In this document: one piece after another, positions 7,601 through 17,118 of the stretch
How the letters are laid out: each line of letters starts with the position of its first letter
How positions within the stretch are numbered: position 1 is the first letter of the stretch
NCBI GenBank assembly: GCA_020435965.1
Contig: JAGQYS010000057.1
Span: forward strand, 1-34,516
Source: Flavobacteriaceae bacterium
GTDB taxonomy: Bacteria > Bacteroidota > Bacteroidia > Flavobacteriales > Flavobacteriaceae
Length of the DNA stretch: 34,516 nucleotides
Reading direction: 5' to 3'
The notes under the pieces: model-generated
What the model was told of the DNA's origin: nothing
The model's input: only the letters and a program-made list of their open reading frames with translations
Database searches by the model: none
Translations under genes and position numbers: made by a program

Positions 7601-8501
7601 ATTGAATACAGTTAATCAACTTGTTGAAATGCCAAACAATTTTGGTGTGGAATTGTATTTAAAGCGTGAGGATAAAATACACCCTTTTATATCTGGAAAC
7701 AAATACAGAAAATTAAAATACAACATTATAGAAGCTAAAAACCAAAAGCAAAATACTTTATTAACTTTTGGAGGCGCTTACTCTAATCATATAGCTGCAG
7801 TAGCATCAGCTGGAAAAGAATTTGGTTTTAAAACTATAGGTGTCATTAGAGGTGAAGAATTAGAACAAAAGTTTTCTAACAATCCGACATTACTATTTGC
7901 AAAGCAATGTGACATGCAGTTTAAGTTTGTTTCAAGGGAAGTTTACAGAGATAAAACTTCATCAGAATTTTTGAATGCTTTAAAAAATGAGTTCGGCGAA
8001 TTTTTTCTCATTCCTGAAGGAGGAACAAATAAACTTGCAATAAAAGGCTGTGAAGAAATTTTAACAGAGGAGGATGAAACCTTTGATTTTATTTGTTGCG
8101 CAGTAGGAACTGGTGGCACCATTGCGGGATTGATAAATGCTTCAAAGTCCCATCAAAAAATATTAGGATTTCCAGCTTTAAAAGGTGATTTTTTACAAAA
8201 GGAAATTGGTAAATTTACAGCGAAATTAAATTGGGAGCTTATAACAGATTATCATTTTAGTGGTTATGCCAAAATAAATAGTGAGTTGGTTGAGTTTATT
8301 AATAGATTTAAACAAGAATATAACATTCCGCTAGACCCAATATATACAGGAAAAATGATGTTTGGAATTTTTGATCTAATCAAAAAAGGTTATTTTGAAA
8401 AAGGAACGAAAATATTAGCCATTCATACTGGAGGATTACAAGGAATTGACGGAATGAACATAAAATTAAAACAAAAAAATCTGCCTTTAATAGTAAGATA
8501 A
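7590..8501 (+). CDS. PLP-dependent ACC deaminase / D-cysteine desulfhydrase family enzyme
   Basis: The 303-residue protein belongs to fold-type II PLP enzymes. SGNKYRK at 35-41 supplies the Schiff-base lysine (Lys38), FGGAYSNHIAA follows, and GTGGTIAG binds the cofactor phosphate. The relatives are 1-aminocyclopropane-1-carboxylate deaminase and D-cysteine desulfhydrase, typically about 330-340 residues, so this one is somewhat short. Which substrate it uses (D-Cys, another D-amino acid or ACC) cannot be read from the sequence. It overlaps the HExxH gene (11 bp) and the following lipoprotein gene (1 bp), so all are in one operon. Confidence 0.88.
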   Translation: MLNKLNTVNQLVEMPNNFGVELYLKREDKIHPFISGNKYRKLKYNIIEAKNQKQNTLLTFGGAYSNHIAAVASAGKEFGFKTIGVIRGEELEQKFSNNPTLLFAKQCDMQFKFVSREVYRDKTSSEFLNALKNEFGEFFLIPEGGTNKLAIKGCEEILTEEDETFDFICCAVGTGGTIAGLINASKSHQKILGFPALKGDFLQKEIGKFTAKLNWELITDYHFSGYAKINSELVEFINRFKQEYNIPLDPIYTGKMMFGIFDLIKKGYFEKGTKILAIHTGGLQGIDGMNIKLKQKNLPLIVR

Positions 8502-9319
8502 TGCGAAAAATAATAGTAGTTGTATTGTTGTGCATGTTATGCGTTGGTTGTGGTTCAAGAAAAAAAATCATTACTAAAAAATCTGACCAACCTAAAGAGA
8601 TTATTTTAATTGATGAACCTCAAAAAGATGAGCCAGTAGAAAACGAGGTTGAAATTATTAACAACACTCCAGTTGAAAACCCAGTAATAAGCAGTACATC
8701 ACATTATATTGAAGTTTATAAGGATATCGCCATGAAAGAAATGATTAGTTATGGCATTCCTGCAAGTATTACATTAGCACAAGGCATTTTAGAATCTGGT
8801 TCAGGTAGAGGACGTTTGGCAGCAGAAGCTAACAATCATTTTGGGATTAAATGCCATGAATGGACAGGTGATAAAATTTACCATGACGACGATGAGCGTC
8901 AAGAATGCTTTAGAAAATACATTTCGGCAGAAACTTCATTTAGAGATCATTCTGAGTTTTTAGTCAATAGAAAACGATATTCCAGACTATTTGTACTTAA
9001 AAAATCTGATTATAAAAACTGGGCAAAAGAGCTCAGAAAAGCGGGCTATGCAACAGATAGAAAATATCCTGAAAAACTCATTGGCTTAATTGAACGTTAT
9101 GAACTTCACCAATATGATAAATTGGTCTTAGGAAATGATTATCAATTCATAGAGGAACAAGTCTCTGAAAATGAAACTGAACACATTGTTATTAAAGGAG
9201 ATACACTGTATTCCATCTCTAAAAAATATGGATTGACAGTTCCAGAACTTCAAAGAATAAATAATCTAAGAGACAATACAATAAGTATTGGACAAATTTT
9301 AAAAATACAATCAAATTAA
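8501..9319 (+). CDS. Glucosaminidase-LysM cell-wall hydrolase (lipoprotein)
   Basis: The 272-residue protein has a probable lipoprotein signal ending at Cys17 and a charged, low-complexity linker (about 20-65). A glucosaminidase domain follows (about 68-205, with [15 protein letters not shown], where Glu98 is the likely catalytic acid, and NNHFGIKCH). The C-terminal LysM peptidoglycan-binding module is at 228-269 ([19 protein letters not shown]). It should cleave GlcNAc linkages in peptidoglycan in the periplasm. Its start overlaps the previous stop by one base and hemL begins 5 nt after its stop. Confidence 0.92.
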   Translation: MRKIIVVVLLCMLCVGCGSRKKIITKKSDQPKEIILIDEPQKDEPVENEVEIINNTPVENPVISSTSHYIEVYKDIAMKEMISYGIPASITLAQGILESGSGRGRLAAEANNHFGIKCHEWTGDKIYHDDDERQECFRKYISAETSFRDHSEFLVNRKRYSRLFVLKKSDYKNWAKELRKAGYATDRKYPEKLIGLIERYELHQYDKLVLGNDYQFIEEQVSENETEHIVIKGDTLYSISKKYGLTVPELQRINNLRDNTISIGQILKIQSN

Positions 9320-9323
9320 TTTT

Positions 9324-10610
9324 ATGATTTATAAACGTAGTAGCAAATTATTTACTGACGCCGAAAAAGTAATTCCAGGAGGTGTAAATTCACCTGTTAG
9401 AGCCTTTAAAGCTGTTGGAGGAACACCAATTTTTGTGAAGAAAGCAAAAGGTGCTTATCTTTTTGATGAAGATGGAAATAAACTTATAGATTATATAAAT
9501 TCTTGGGGACCAATGCTGTTAGGCCATGCTTTTGAGCCTGTTGTTGAAGCAGTAATTGAGAAAACCAAACAAGGTACATCGTTTGGAATGCCAACAGAAA
9601 TAGAAACTAAAATTGCAGAATTAGCAGTTTCTATGGTGCCAAATATTGATAAAATACGCTTTGTAAACTCCGGAACCGAAGCTTGTATGAGCGCAGTAAG
9701 ATTAGCACGTGGTTTTACTGGAAAAGACAAAATAATTAAATTTGCTGGCTGCTACCATGGACATAGTGATTCATTTTTAATCCAAGCTGGAAGTGGTGCT
9801 ATAACTTTAGGCGAACCTAATAGTCCAGGAGTAACAGAAGGCACTGCTAAAGACACTTTACTTGCCAGGTATAATGACATTGAAAATGTAAAGCAAATTA
9901 TTGAGGCTAATAAGGGTGAAATTGCTTGTATTATATTAGAGCCTGTTGCCGGAAATATGGGTTGTATTCCTCCCAAACAAGGTTTTTTGGAAGCCTTACG
10001 CAGCTTATGTGATGCTAATAACATCTTGTTAATATTTGATGAAGTCATGACAGGTTTCAGGCTTTCCAAGGGAGGCGCTCAAGAACTTTACAATATCAAT
10101 GCTGATATTGTTTGTTTCGGAAAAGTAATAGGTGGTGGTTTGCCAGTAGGTGCTTTTGCAGCACGCGCGGAAATAATGAATTATTTGTCGCCTTTAGGTC
10201 CAGTTTATCAAGCTGGGACATTAAGCGGAAACCCTTTAGCAATGGCTGCAGGATTGGCCATGTTAACGGAAATTAATAATGATGCCGAATTGTTTAGTAG
10301 GTTAGAGCAAAAGACAGATTATTTACATAAAGGCATTGAAGAAGTACTAACAGAGCACAACATTATTCATACAATTAATAGAGTTGGCTCTATGATATCA
10401 GTCCATTTTGCAGAAGAAAAGGTTGTAGATTTTGAATCTTCAGCAAAAGGGAATAATGATACGTTTAAGAAATTTTTTCATGGACTTTTAAACGAAGGTA
10501 TTTATATTGCTCCAAGTGCTTTTGAGACCTGGTTTATCACTGATGCTTTAACTTATGAAGATTTAGATGCGACTATTAAGGCAATTGCTAAAGTTGCAAA
10601 AACATTATAA
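9324..10610 (+). CDS. hemL: Glutamate-1-semialdehyde 2,1-aminomutase
   Basis: HemL converts glutamate-1-semialdehyde to 5-aminolevulinate in the C5 route to tetrapyrroles, in the cytoplasm with PLP/PMP. The 428-residue length is normal. Visible signatures are [11 protein letters not shown] at 18-28, VNSGTEA at 114-120, HGHSDS at 145-150, [10 protein letters not shown] at 237-246 and [15 protein letters not shown] with the PLP lysine Lys267. It is the last gene of a four-gene plus-strand operon and ends against a shared hairpin at 10616-10647. Confidence 0.97.
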   Translation: MIYKRSSKLFTDAEKVIPGGVNSPVRAFKAVGGTPIFVKKAKGAYLFDEDGNKLIDYINSWGPMLLGHAFEPVVEAVIEKTKQGTSFGMPTEIETKIAELAVSMVPNIDKIRFVNSGTEACMSAVRLARGFTGKDKIIKFAGCYHGHSDSFLIQAGSGAITLGEPNSPGVTEGTAKDTLLARYNDIENVKQIIEANKGEIACIILEPVAGNMGCIPPKQGFLEALRSLCDANNILLIFDEVMTGFRLSKGGAQELYNINADIVCFGKVIGGGLPVGAFAARAEIMNYLSPLGPVYQAGTLSGNPLAMAAGLAMLTEINNDAELFSRLEQKTDYLHKGIEEVLTEHNIIHTINRVGSMISVHFAEEKVVDFESSAKGNNDTFKKFFHGLLNEGIYIAPSAFETWFITDALTYEDLDATIKAIAKVAKTL

Positions 10611-10647
10611 AAAAAGGAGGAAATTATTACAATGAATAATTTCCTCC
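10609..10647 (-). terminator. Terminator between hemL and the Spy-like gene
   Basis: A perfect 13-bp stem (10616-10628/10635-10647) with loop ACAATG is flanked on its left by A7, which gives a U-tract only on the minus strand. It therefore terminates the gene at 10671-11147; the plus-strand side lacks a T-run. Confidence 0.85.
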
Positions 10648-10670
10648 AAATCAAACCAATCAATCAAGTT

Positions 10671-11147
10671 TTAATGTCTTTGTTTCCTTTTTCTAGGTTC
10701 TTTATTTCTCATTTTATTGCCTTGTCTTTCTTTCCTAGTATTATTTAGCTCCCACTTTTCAAATTGTTCTTTGCTCAATATATCCTTCATTTTAGCTTTC
10801 ATTGCTAATTTTTTATCAAGTTGACTATTGGCTCTTTTAAAACGGTCATCTTTTGTGGCTATCTCTTTTTTACCTTCAGTACGTGTTTTTTTACGAGCTT
10901 CCATTTCTGTCTTTCTTGCTTTAGCTTGTTCTAAATGTATAGCTTGAATTTTTTGTTGTTGAGTTTCGGTTAAGTCTAAATCTAAAGCCAATTTTTTAGT
11001 CTGAAGTGTTGCCATTTCCTCTGGAGAAAAATCTTTAAAATATTGCGCTTTTTCCATTCTGCCTTTGCGTTTTCCTTCTCTTTTGTGTTCTTGTGCTGTT
11101 GCATTTACTGTTATTAGTGCAATAGCTATTAATAATAACTTTTTCAT
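10671..11147 (-). CDS. Spy/CpxP-like periplasmic protein (LTxxQ motif)
   Basis: The 158-residue protein has a signal peptide (1-18, cleavage after NATA) and a long, very basic helical body. The LTETQQQKIQAI segment near 57-68 matches the LTxxQ helix of Spy/CpxP-type periplasmic chaperones and related metal-stress proteins, and ILSKEQFEKWE near 124-134 resembles the second such motif. The Lys/Arg-rich tail (RKERQGNKMRNKEPRKRKQ) is striking for an exported protein. A role in envelope stress or metal sensing is inferred. The gene is monocistronic. Confidence 0.7.
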   Translation of the reverse strand: MKKLLLIAIALITVNATAQEHKREGKRKGRMEKAQYFKDFSPEEMATLQTKKLALDLDLTETQQQKIQAIHLEQAKARKTEMEARKKTRTEGKKEIATKDDRFKRANSQLDKKLAMKAKMKDILSKEQFEKWELNNTRKERQGNKMRNKEPRKRKQRH

Positions 11148-11236
11148 GTGCTAATTTTTATTGTTTTTAATGATAAGACTTGCGTTATCTAGATTAGTTT
11201 AATGATTATTTGTTTTTTAACGAGTAATTAACACAT

Positions 11237-11278
11237 AAAAAAAACCTCTCTTTCATTATATCGAAAGAGAGGCTTTTT
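11237..11278 (-). terminator. Intrinsic terminator of the metzincin gene
   Basis: The stem CCTCTCTTTC/GAAAGAGAGG (11245-11254/11263-11272) with an 8-nt loop is preceded by A8 (a U-tract on the minus strand) and followed by CTTTTTTA. It sits just beyond the stop at 11298. Confidence 0.9.
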
Positions 11279-11297
11279 TAGCTAAATGAGTTTAAAT

Positions 11298-13766
11298 TTA
11301 TTTAGGCTCCAAAATAGCATCAATACGTTCAACGATGTCTTGCAAATGATATCTTGAAATTGTATTTGGTGATCTTCCAATCGCGTTTTGTGCCATTCGT
11401 TTAATGCTCTTTAGTTCGCCTCTTACAATTGGGATAATATCAGATTGTTTTACAGTTACGGTTCCTCTTCGTCCTGTAACATCTTTAGATTCCATAAGTG
11501 CAGCCAATCTTTCAACATGTGCACGTTGTAAATTTCTTCTATAAGCGTCAATAGCTCTTCCTTTGCTTAACTCGGACCAAATGCCATTTCTTAAATCTGT
11601 CATCATAGATAAAACAGAATAAGCTTCAGAACTATTTAGGGTTTCGTTATCTATCATTCGCATCATTCTGGTTAAATCTAGAATATTGTTAAGTGTTCTA
11701 ACTTGAATGCTTCTAATACGTTCTGTTACACCATTAAACTCTGTTCTTGCAATAATATCTTTATCAATTAACCATTCAGGTGTTTCAAATAACTGTTTGT
11801 TAAGGAATGTCAAAGCGTTTTTTTGATGGTCTTTATCTACATTTACAAAAACATCACCTTCTTGATCAGTAGTTTTTGAGTATTTATAAACACCTCCAAT
11901 ATTAGTAGCCACGTGACCCATATAACGATTAAACTGTGATACGACATGACCATACATATCTTCTAAATCATCATAGGTTTCACCATCTTTTGATGTCCAT
12001 TTAATTAAATTTGGTACGATGCGCTTTAAATTTTTTATGCCATAATCACTTGCCTTAATGGCATCATCACCTAAGTCTTCAGTTTGAGCTGAAGGATCTA
12101 TACCATTTTGCTGGCCAAAACGATACATTGGATCATCTGCATGTTCTAAAATCCATTTATCAAGTGTTTCTTTTTCGTCTTCAGCTGTTTTAGCATCTAA
12201 AATAGGACGATAACCCCATCGAATAGCATGCTTATCATAAACACCAATATTTGGCATTAAAGCAACACCAACATCACCTGGTTGAGCCACGTAGTTAAAA
12301 CGTGCATAATCCATTATAGATGGTGCTGTTCCGTATTTTTTAGTGAATTCAGCACTTCGTAAATCATCAACTTTGTAAGCACTGCTACTTCCCATGTTAT
12401 GAGGCAATCCAAGGGTGTGGCCAACTTCATGTGACGATACGAATTGTATTAATTTTCCCATGACTTCATCTTTAAATCCAACCATTTGGGCTTCTGGATT
12501 TATAGCAGCTGTTTGTACAAAATACCATCCCTGCAATAAACTCATTACATTATGATACCAACCAATATCGCTTTCTAAAATTTCTCCAGATCTTGGGTCA
12601 CTTACATGCGGACCATAGGCGTTTTGTATTGGTGAGGCAAAATAGCGAATTACAGAATATCTTGCATCTTCAGGACTCCATTCAGGATCTTCTTCAGGAC
12701 TAGGTGGATATTTTGCAATAATGGCATTTTTAAAACCAGCAGCTTCAAAAGCTACTTGCCAATCTTCAACACCTTGTTTAATATATTTACGCCATTTTAT
12801 AGGAGTTGCAGGATCTATATAGTAAACGATTTGTTTTTTTGGTTCAACTAATTCTCCGCGTTTAAATTTTTCTATGTCTTCATCTTTTATTTCTAATCTC
12901 CAACGATCTAAAAAAGTTACAGTCTTACTTTTTTGAGCTTCAAGTCCATAATCTACTTGACGACTGGCAAACCAGCCAACACGTTCATCATAAAAACGTT
13001 TTTTCATTGGTACTTTTGGAAGCAAAATCATAGAGTTATTAATCTCTATGGAAATAGTTCCTGTGCTGGAATTAGATGGTGGTTCTCCAGCAGCATAGGT
13101 TTTTACATGACGAGCTTCTATATTTTCAGGATAACTTTTTACGGTTTCAATAAATGATTTATCACTTTCCAATCGCGATACTTTATATTGTTTTCTTCTG
13201 TAGTCTGGTAATCCTAATGCTTTTACATCTTTGTCAAATAAGTCTGTTACATCAACAACTGTACTTGTAGAATCTTTTCCAAAAGCTTGAATTGGAAATG
13301 TGTGAAGTACAGGTTCAAAATTTGAATTTACAACAGCTTCATGAATAGGCAAAGAATCTGCTGCAACAATGGAATATGATACTACACGAAGTATAACTTG
13401 CTTGTCCTTTTTCTGCCAACGTAAAACTTGCTCATTTTGTTTTTCTCCACCAAATCCAATGCCTGTAGCTGTTTTTGCAATACGTGTGACCATAAGCATT
13501 TCTCTTTCAAATAACGAATCAGGAATTTCATAGAAATACTTGTCGTCAATTTTATGAACTTTAAAAAGACCATCGTCTGTTTTGGCATCTTTTGTTATGA
13601 TCTTGTCATAAGGTTGAATATCACCTTTTTTGGGTTGAGGTTTTTCGTTTTTTGCAGCAGCAGCTTTTTTTGCTGCTTCAGCTTCTTTTGCCTTTTTTGC
13701 AGTATTGCAAGACAGCACCATAAGCGATAATGCCAACAGTGTAACTTTAAAAATAGAATGTTTCAA
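11298..13766 (-). CDS. Zinc-dependent metzincin lipoprotein (DUF5117/DUF5118 type)
   Basis: The 822-residue protein starts with a lipoprotein signal (LMVLSC, Cys20), then an Ala/Lys/Glu-rich linker (21-50). A large N-terminal region typical of DUF5118/DUF5117 follows. The catalytic motif HEVGHTLGLPH is at 446-456, a full metzincin HExxHxxGxxH with zinc ligands His446, His450 and His456 and base Glu447. SIMDYARFNY further on provides the Met-turn. It should be an envelope-anchored protease with unknown substrates, widespread in Bacteroidota. The gene stands alone, bounded by terminators. Confidence 0.93.
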   Translation of the reverse strand: MKHSIFKVTLLALSLMVLSCNTAKKAKEAEAAKKAAAAKNEKPQPKKGDIQPYDKIITKDAKTDDGLFKVHKIDDKYFYEIPDSLFEREMLMVTRIAKTATGIGFGGEKQNEQVLRWQKKDKQVILRVVSYSIVAADSLPIHEAVVNSNFEPVLHTFPIQAFGKDSTSTVVDVTDLFDKDVKALGLPDYRRKQYKVSRLESDKSFIETVKSYPENIEARHVKTYAAGEPPSNSSTGTISIEINNSMILLPKVPMKKRFYDERVGWFASRQVDYGLEAQKSKTVTFLDRWRLEIKDEDIEKFKRGELVEPKKQIVYYIDPATPIKWRKYIKQGVEDWQVAFEAAGFKNAIIAKYPPSPEEDPEWSPEDARYSVIRYFASPIQNAYGPHVSDPRSGEILESDIGWYHNVMSLLQGWYFVQTAAINPEAQMVGFKDEVMGKLIQFVSSHEVGHTLGLPHNMGSSSAYKVDDLRSAEFTKKYGTAPSIMDYARFNYVAQPGDVGVALMPNIGVYDKHAIRWGYRPILDAKTAEDEKETLDKWILEHADDPMYRFGQQNGIDPSAQTEDLGDDAIKASDYGIKNLKRIVPNLIKWTSKDGETYDDLEDMYGHVVSQFNRYMGHVATNIGGVYKYSKTTDQEGDVFVNVDKDHQKNALTFLNKQLFETPEWLIDKDIIARTEFNGVTERIRSIQVRTLNNILDLTRMMRMIDNETLNSSEAYSVLSMMTDLRNGIWSELSKGRAIDAYRRNLQRAHVERLAALMESKDVTGRRGTVTVKQSDIIPIVRGELKSIKRMAQNAIGRSPNTISRYHLQDIVERIDAILEPK

Positions 13767-13867
13767 TGTGCTTTAATTTTGATTTGAGGGTTAAAATAAG
13801 CAAACCGAACAATTATGTAATCCTATTGTTAATAAATTAACAATTTTTTTAAGAAAATTAGGTATAG

Positions 13868-13895
13868 AAAAAGCGCATGAGGATATGCGCTTTTT
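13868..13895 (-). terminator. Intrinsic terminator of the cytochrome gene
   Basis: The stem AAAAAGCGCAT/ATGCGCTTTTT (13868-13878/13885-13895) with loop GAGGAT lies just after the stop at 13917 on the minus strand. Confidence 0.85.
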
Positions 13896-13916
13896 AAGTT
13901 TTTTATTTGTGTATAA

Positions 13917-15167
13917 TTACAGAGTATCTAAAAATGCTTTAATTAAAGCATAACCTTCAGAATGTACCATGGTTGTTCCTATAAAAGGCATGCTAAAACC
14001 TGGATTATAAGCAATCATTCTATTATTTATACTATTACGCCTTTCGTAAATTTTAGTATCGTTAAAATCTATTTCAAACCTTAAGTCTAATGTTGATTGT
14101 ATTTCGCAGAATCCACCTGGTGAATGACAATGTGCACAATTTACATCAAAATAAGCTCTACTTCTGGATTCTAATGGTAAAGTATCGTCTTGCCAATTAG
14201 GAAGTACAGCCATAGCATCGACACTTGGTGCTTCTGTTAGGTGTCCAGCATCAATAAATTTTTGAAGTTGATTTACACCATCGACTTCAAAATTCATATT
14301 GCGTACTTTTGGCCCGATTGCTACTACGTTTCCAGCGTTGCTATGACATTTAGTGCAATCATTGGCAGCAGGAACAATATAATTTGTTGACATTGCTTCA
14401 CCTGCTTCATTGACCCAAGAAATAGGGACTGTATGCTCATTTTCATCTAAAACGGCATCTGTTTGTGCTTCATTCCAGACATAGTTTCCAATTGTCCAGG
14501 CTCCATTGACACGAATTAAAACTCTGGTTTCAATAATTTTTTTGCCTAACGATAAATTGGTTTCGTCAAGGTTGTAATAGAATGTTTTAGATATAACAGT
14601 GCCATTAGGAAAAATAGGAAAGCCTTCACCATCGTATTCCATAGCCTGACCTTGAGGTAATGCAATAAGTCTAAGCTTATGCGCATAGTCAGTAAATAAA
14701 GGCGTGATTAAATCATATTTAAAAACATTTGTGCTTAAAGTTAAATCTGCCATGTTTCCAGTAAACAAATTGAGTTGGGATAAGTTTGGCAAAAATTCAG
14801 GATTTACTGGACTTGAATTTGTGTTAAAAGAACCAGCTACACTGTTCATGCTAACATTATCTGTTGCACAAATGGCTTGTACGTAAAAATCATAGGAAGT
14901 ATCTGCATTCAATCCAGATATGATTGCAGAATTCTGAGTGGCTTCAATAATAGAACCACTTCCAGGTAAGAAACCTGCAATTCCGTATTCAATTTTTACA
15001 TTTTGGGAATCGTTGGTGTTTTCCCAACTAATAGTTGCGCTAACATCTGAAATACTTGATACAGATAAATTAGTTGGTATTTCGCATTGTGTGATTATTT
15101 GTTCGTCGTCATCTTTACAAGAGACAATAAAGGCAAGAATTAAGCCTATGAGGCAAAGGCGTTTCAT
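13917..15167 (-). CDS. FN3-containing diheme c-type cytochrome lipoprotein (SO2930/HNE_0200-like)
   Basis: The 416-residue protein has a lipoprotein signal (Cys17) and an acidic start. A fibronectin type III domain spans about 29-117. The conserved NVFKYDLITPLFTDYAHK...FPNGTVISKTFYY block (about 147-198) is typical of the HNE_0200/SO2930 family. Two heme c sites are present, CTKCH (271-275) and CAHCH (344-348). It probably transfers electrons at the cell surface or periplasm; the family's reaction is not established. In many genomes a parallel beta-helix protein accompanies it, but none is visible here. The added FN3 domain suggests surface display. Confidence 0.85.
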   Translation of the reverse strand: MKRLCLIGLILAFIVSCKDDDEQIITQCEIPTNLSVSSISDVSATISWENTNDSQNVKIEYGIAGFLPGSGSIIEATQNSAIISGLNADTSYDFYVQAICATDNVSMNSVAGSFNTNSSPVNPEFLPNLSQLNLFTGNMADLTLSTNVFKYDLITPLFTDYAHKLRLIALPQGQAMEYDGEGFPIFPNGTVISKTFYYNLDETNLSLGKKIIETRVLIRVNGAWTIGNYVWNEAQTDAVLDENEHTVPISWVNEAGEAMSTNYIVPAANDCTKCHSNAGNVVAIGPKVRNMNFEVDGVNQLQKFIDAGHLTEAPSVDAMAVLPNWQDDTLPLESRSRAYFDVNCAHCHSPGGFCEIQSTLDLRFEIDFNDTKIYERRNSINNRMIAYNPGFSMPFIGTTMVHSEGYALIKAFLDTL

Positions 15168-15338
15168 TGGTATAACATTTTGATTAATAGCTGTGTGAAA
15201 ATAAGAAAAAACAGATTATATGCTATAATAAATTCGATATGAAGCTAAAAATATCTGTAAAGTATCTTATCTGTTATGAATCTAAATTATTATAACTGCT
15301 TGAATTTATATATCTTGTATGGTTGTAAATACAGTTTA

Positions 15339-16217
15339 ATGCCACATTGGTTAAGCATTCTTATTATTATTTTGGTCATCTACATTAGTATTAGTGTAGC
15401 ACTTTACTATTTACAAGACTATTTATTGTTTAAGCCAGAAAAACTGGATAAGGATTTTCAGTTTGCCTATGAAAATCAGGACACCAAAGAATATTATATG
15501 GAAACTCGTGATGGTGCAAAAATAAATGGATTGCTCTTTAAAAGTAAAAATCAACCGAAAGGCATTGTACTCTATTTAAAAGGAAACTCAAAAAGCATTA
15601 AAGGTTGGGGGAAATTTGCCGTGGATTTTACACGTCATGACTATAGCGTTTTTATGGTAGATTACAGAGGCTTTGGCAAAAGCACAGGACGACGCTCACA
15701 AAAAGCGATAAAGCGTGATTTGCAAGAAGTTTATAACAAATTAAAAGAGCGAACTCCTGAAGAGCACATTATTTTATATGGTCGTTCTTTGGGTTCAGGT
15801 TTTGCGGCTAAATTGGCATCTATAAATAATCCGAGACTTCTAATTTTAGATGCACCTTATTATAGCTTGACTAAAGTAACTGGACGCTATATGCCATTTA
15901 TGCCTTTGTCTTTATTAATGAAATATCCATTGCCAACTTACAAATGGTTAAAGTATGTACAATGCCCAATACATATTATTCACGGAACTCATGATAAGTT
16001 GATCCCTTATAAATCGAGTATAAAATTATCTCAAGTAAATGCCAAGCGTACTAAGCTTCATACAGTTATTGGAGGAGGTCACAAAAACTTGAATAATTTT
16101 GAATCCTATCATAGTATGTTAGATGATATTTTAAACACTGAACCCAAATCAATTGACCTAGAAACCACGAGCATCAATGTCATTCATTCATCAAAAAAAA
16201 ATAAAGCAAAGGCTTAA
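15339..16217 (+). CDS. Membrane-anchored alpha/beta hydrolase, paralog 1
   Basis: An N-terminal transmembrane helix is followed by an alpha/beta hydrolase of the BEM46/ABHD13-like type: nucleophile in YGRSLGSG, acid in HGTHDKLIP and base in GGGHKNL. The usual oxyanion HGN motif is changed to KGN (LYLKGNSKS). I chose the Met at 15339 because the hydrophobic helix follows almost immediately; an upstream ATG at 15276 would add 21 residues with no family support. It is a tandem paralog of the next gene, which it overlaps by 41 bp. The substrate is unknown; lipid or peptide esters are possible. Confidence 0.82.
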   Translation: MPHWLSILIIILVIYISISVALYYLQDYLLFKPEKLDKDFQFAYENQDTKEYYMETRDGAKINGLLFKSKNQPKGIVLYLKGNSKSIKGWGKFAVDFTRHDYSVFMVDYRGFGKSTGRRSQKAIKRDLQEVYNKLKERTPEEHIILYGRSLGSGFAAKLASINNPRLLILDAPYYSLTKVTGRYMPFMPLSLLMKYPLPTYKWLKYVQCPIHIIHGTHDKLIPYKSSIKLSQVNAKRTKLHTVIGGGHKNLNNFESYHSMLDDILNTEPKSIDLETTSINVIHSSKKNKAKA

Positions 16218-17001
16218 GCGCTTGACTGCGTTTATATTTTTATTCTATATCATGATTAACGCTTCATTGTATTTACTTCAAGATAAAATATTGTTCAGAC
16301 CAACGGTTTTGGAGCAAAATCATCAATTTCAATTTACACATAAGTTTGAAGAGTTGTTTTTAAAAACTGATGAAAATGCTGTCATCAATGCGATACATTT
16401 TAAAGTTGAAAACCCTAAAGGTGTGATCTTATATTTTCACGGAAATAAAGGTGATTTACAGCGATGGGGAAACATCACTGAATATTTTGTAGAGAAGGGT
16501 TATGATGTTTTTGTAATGGATTATCGAACTTATGGAAAAAGTACTGGAGAACTTAGTGAAAAAGCACTTTACAACGATGCCGAATTTATGTATAATTATT
16601 TAAAAGAACGTTATGCAGAAAGTGAAATTATAGTTTATGGACGTTCGTTAGGGACAACGTTTGCAACTTATGTGGCTTCAAAACACAATCCAAATCAACT
16701 CATTTTAGAAACTCCTTATTATAGTATGGTTGATGTTGCAAAAAACAGGTTTCCATTGATTCCTGTAAAACAATTTATTAATTATAAGTTTCCATCATAT
16801 CAATTTATTAATAATGTAACATGTAACATTGCAATTTTTCATGGAACAGTAGATAAGGTAGTTCCGTTTTCGTCAGGAGAAAAATTGTTTGATACAGCAC
16901 CTAAAGCTAATACAAAGTTCATTCCTGTTAAAGGAGCAAGTCATAATAATCTCATAGATTTTGAAGTTTATCATCGAGAAATCAATGCCATTCTCAGATA
17001 G
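16177..17001 (+). CDS. Membrane-anchored alpha/beta hydrolase, paralog 2
   Basis: This 274-residue paralog of the preceding protein has the same order of motifs: a TM helix at about 16-36, intact oxyanion HGN at 88-90, nucleophile Ser157 in YGRSLGT, Asp226 in HGTVDK and His256 in GASHNN. The shared sequence LYYLQD/LYLLQD just after the helix marks tandem duplication. Its start lies 41 bp inside the end of paralog 1, so translation is likely coupled. Because this copy keeps the standard catalytic set, it is the one more safely called active. Confidence 0.85.
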   Translation: MSFIHQKKIKQRLKRLTAFIFLFYIMINASLYLLQDKILFRPTVLEQNHQFQFTHKFEELFLKTDENAVINAIHFKVENPKGVILYFHGNKGDLQRWGNITEYFVEKGYDVFVMDYRTYGKSTGELSEKALYNDAEFMYNYLKERYAESEIIVYGRSLGTTFATYVASKHNPNQLILETPYYSMVDVAKNRFPLIPVKQFINYKFPSYQFINNVTCNIAIFHGTVDKVVPFSSGEKLFDTAPKANTKFIPVKGASHNNLIDFEVYHREINAILR

Positions 17002-17118
17002 ATTTCTTAAAGAATAGCCAAAAACTATATGAATGTGTTAAACATTTCTAAACGTTGGTAACATTTTATTCGGTTTGTAGTCTATACAATAAATACAAAA
17101 CTAAAAAACCAAAATATT

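Noticed and set aside
8380-8571. Minus-strand open frame at the PLP enzyme/glucosaminidase junction
   Set aside because: It is antisense to two well-supported overlapping genes and its low-complexity sequence is typical of chance frames.
12933-13157. Plus-strand open frame inside the metzincin gene
   Set aside because: It is a shadow of the strongly supported minus-strand gene, with no start context or domain.
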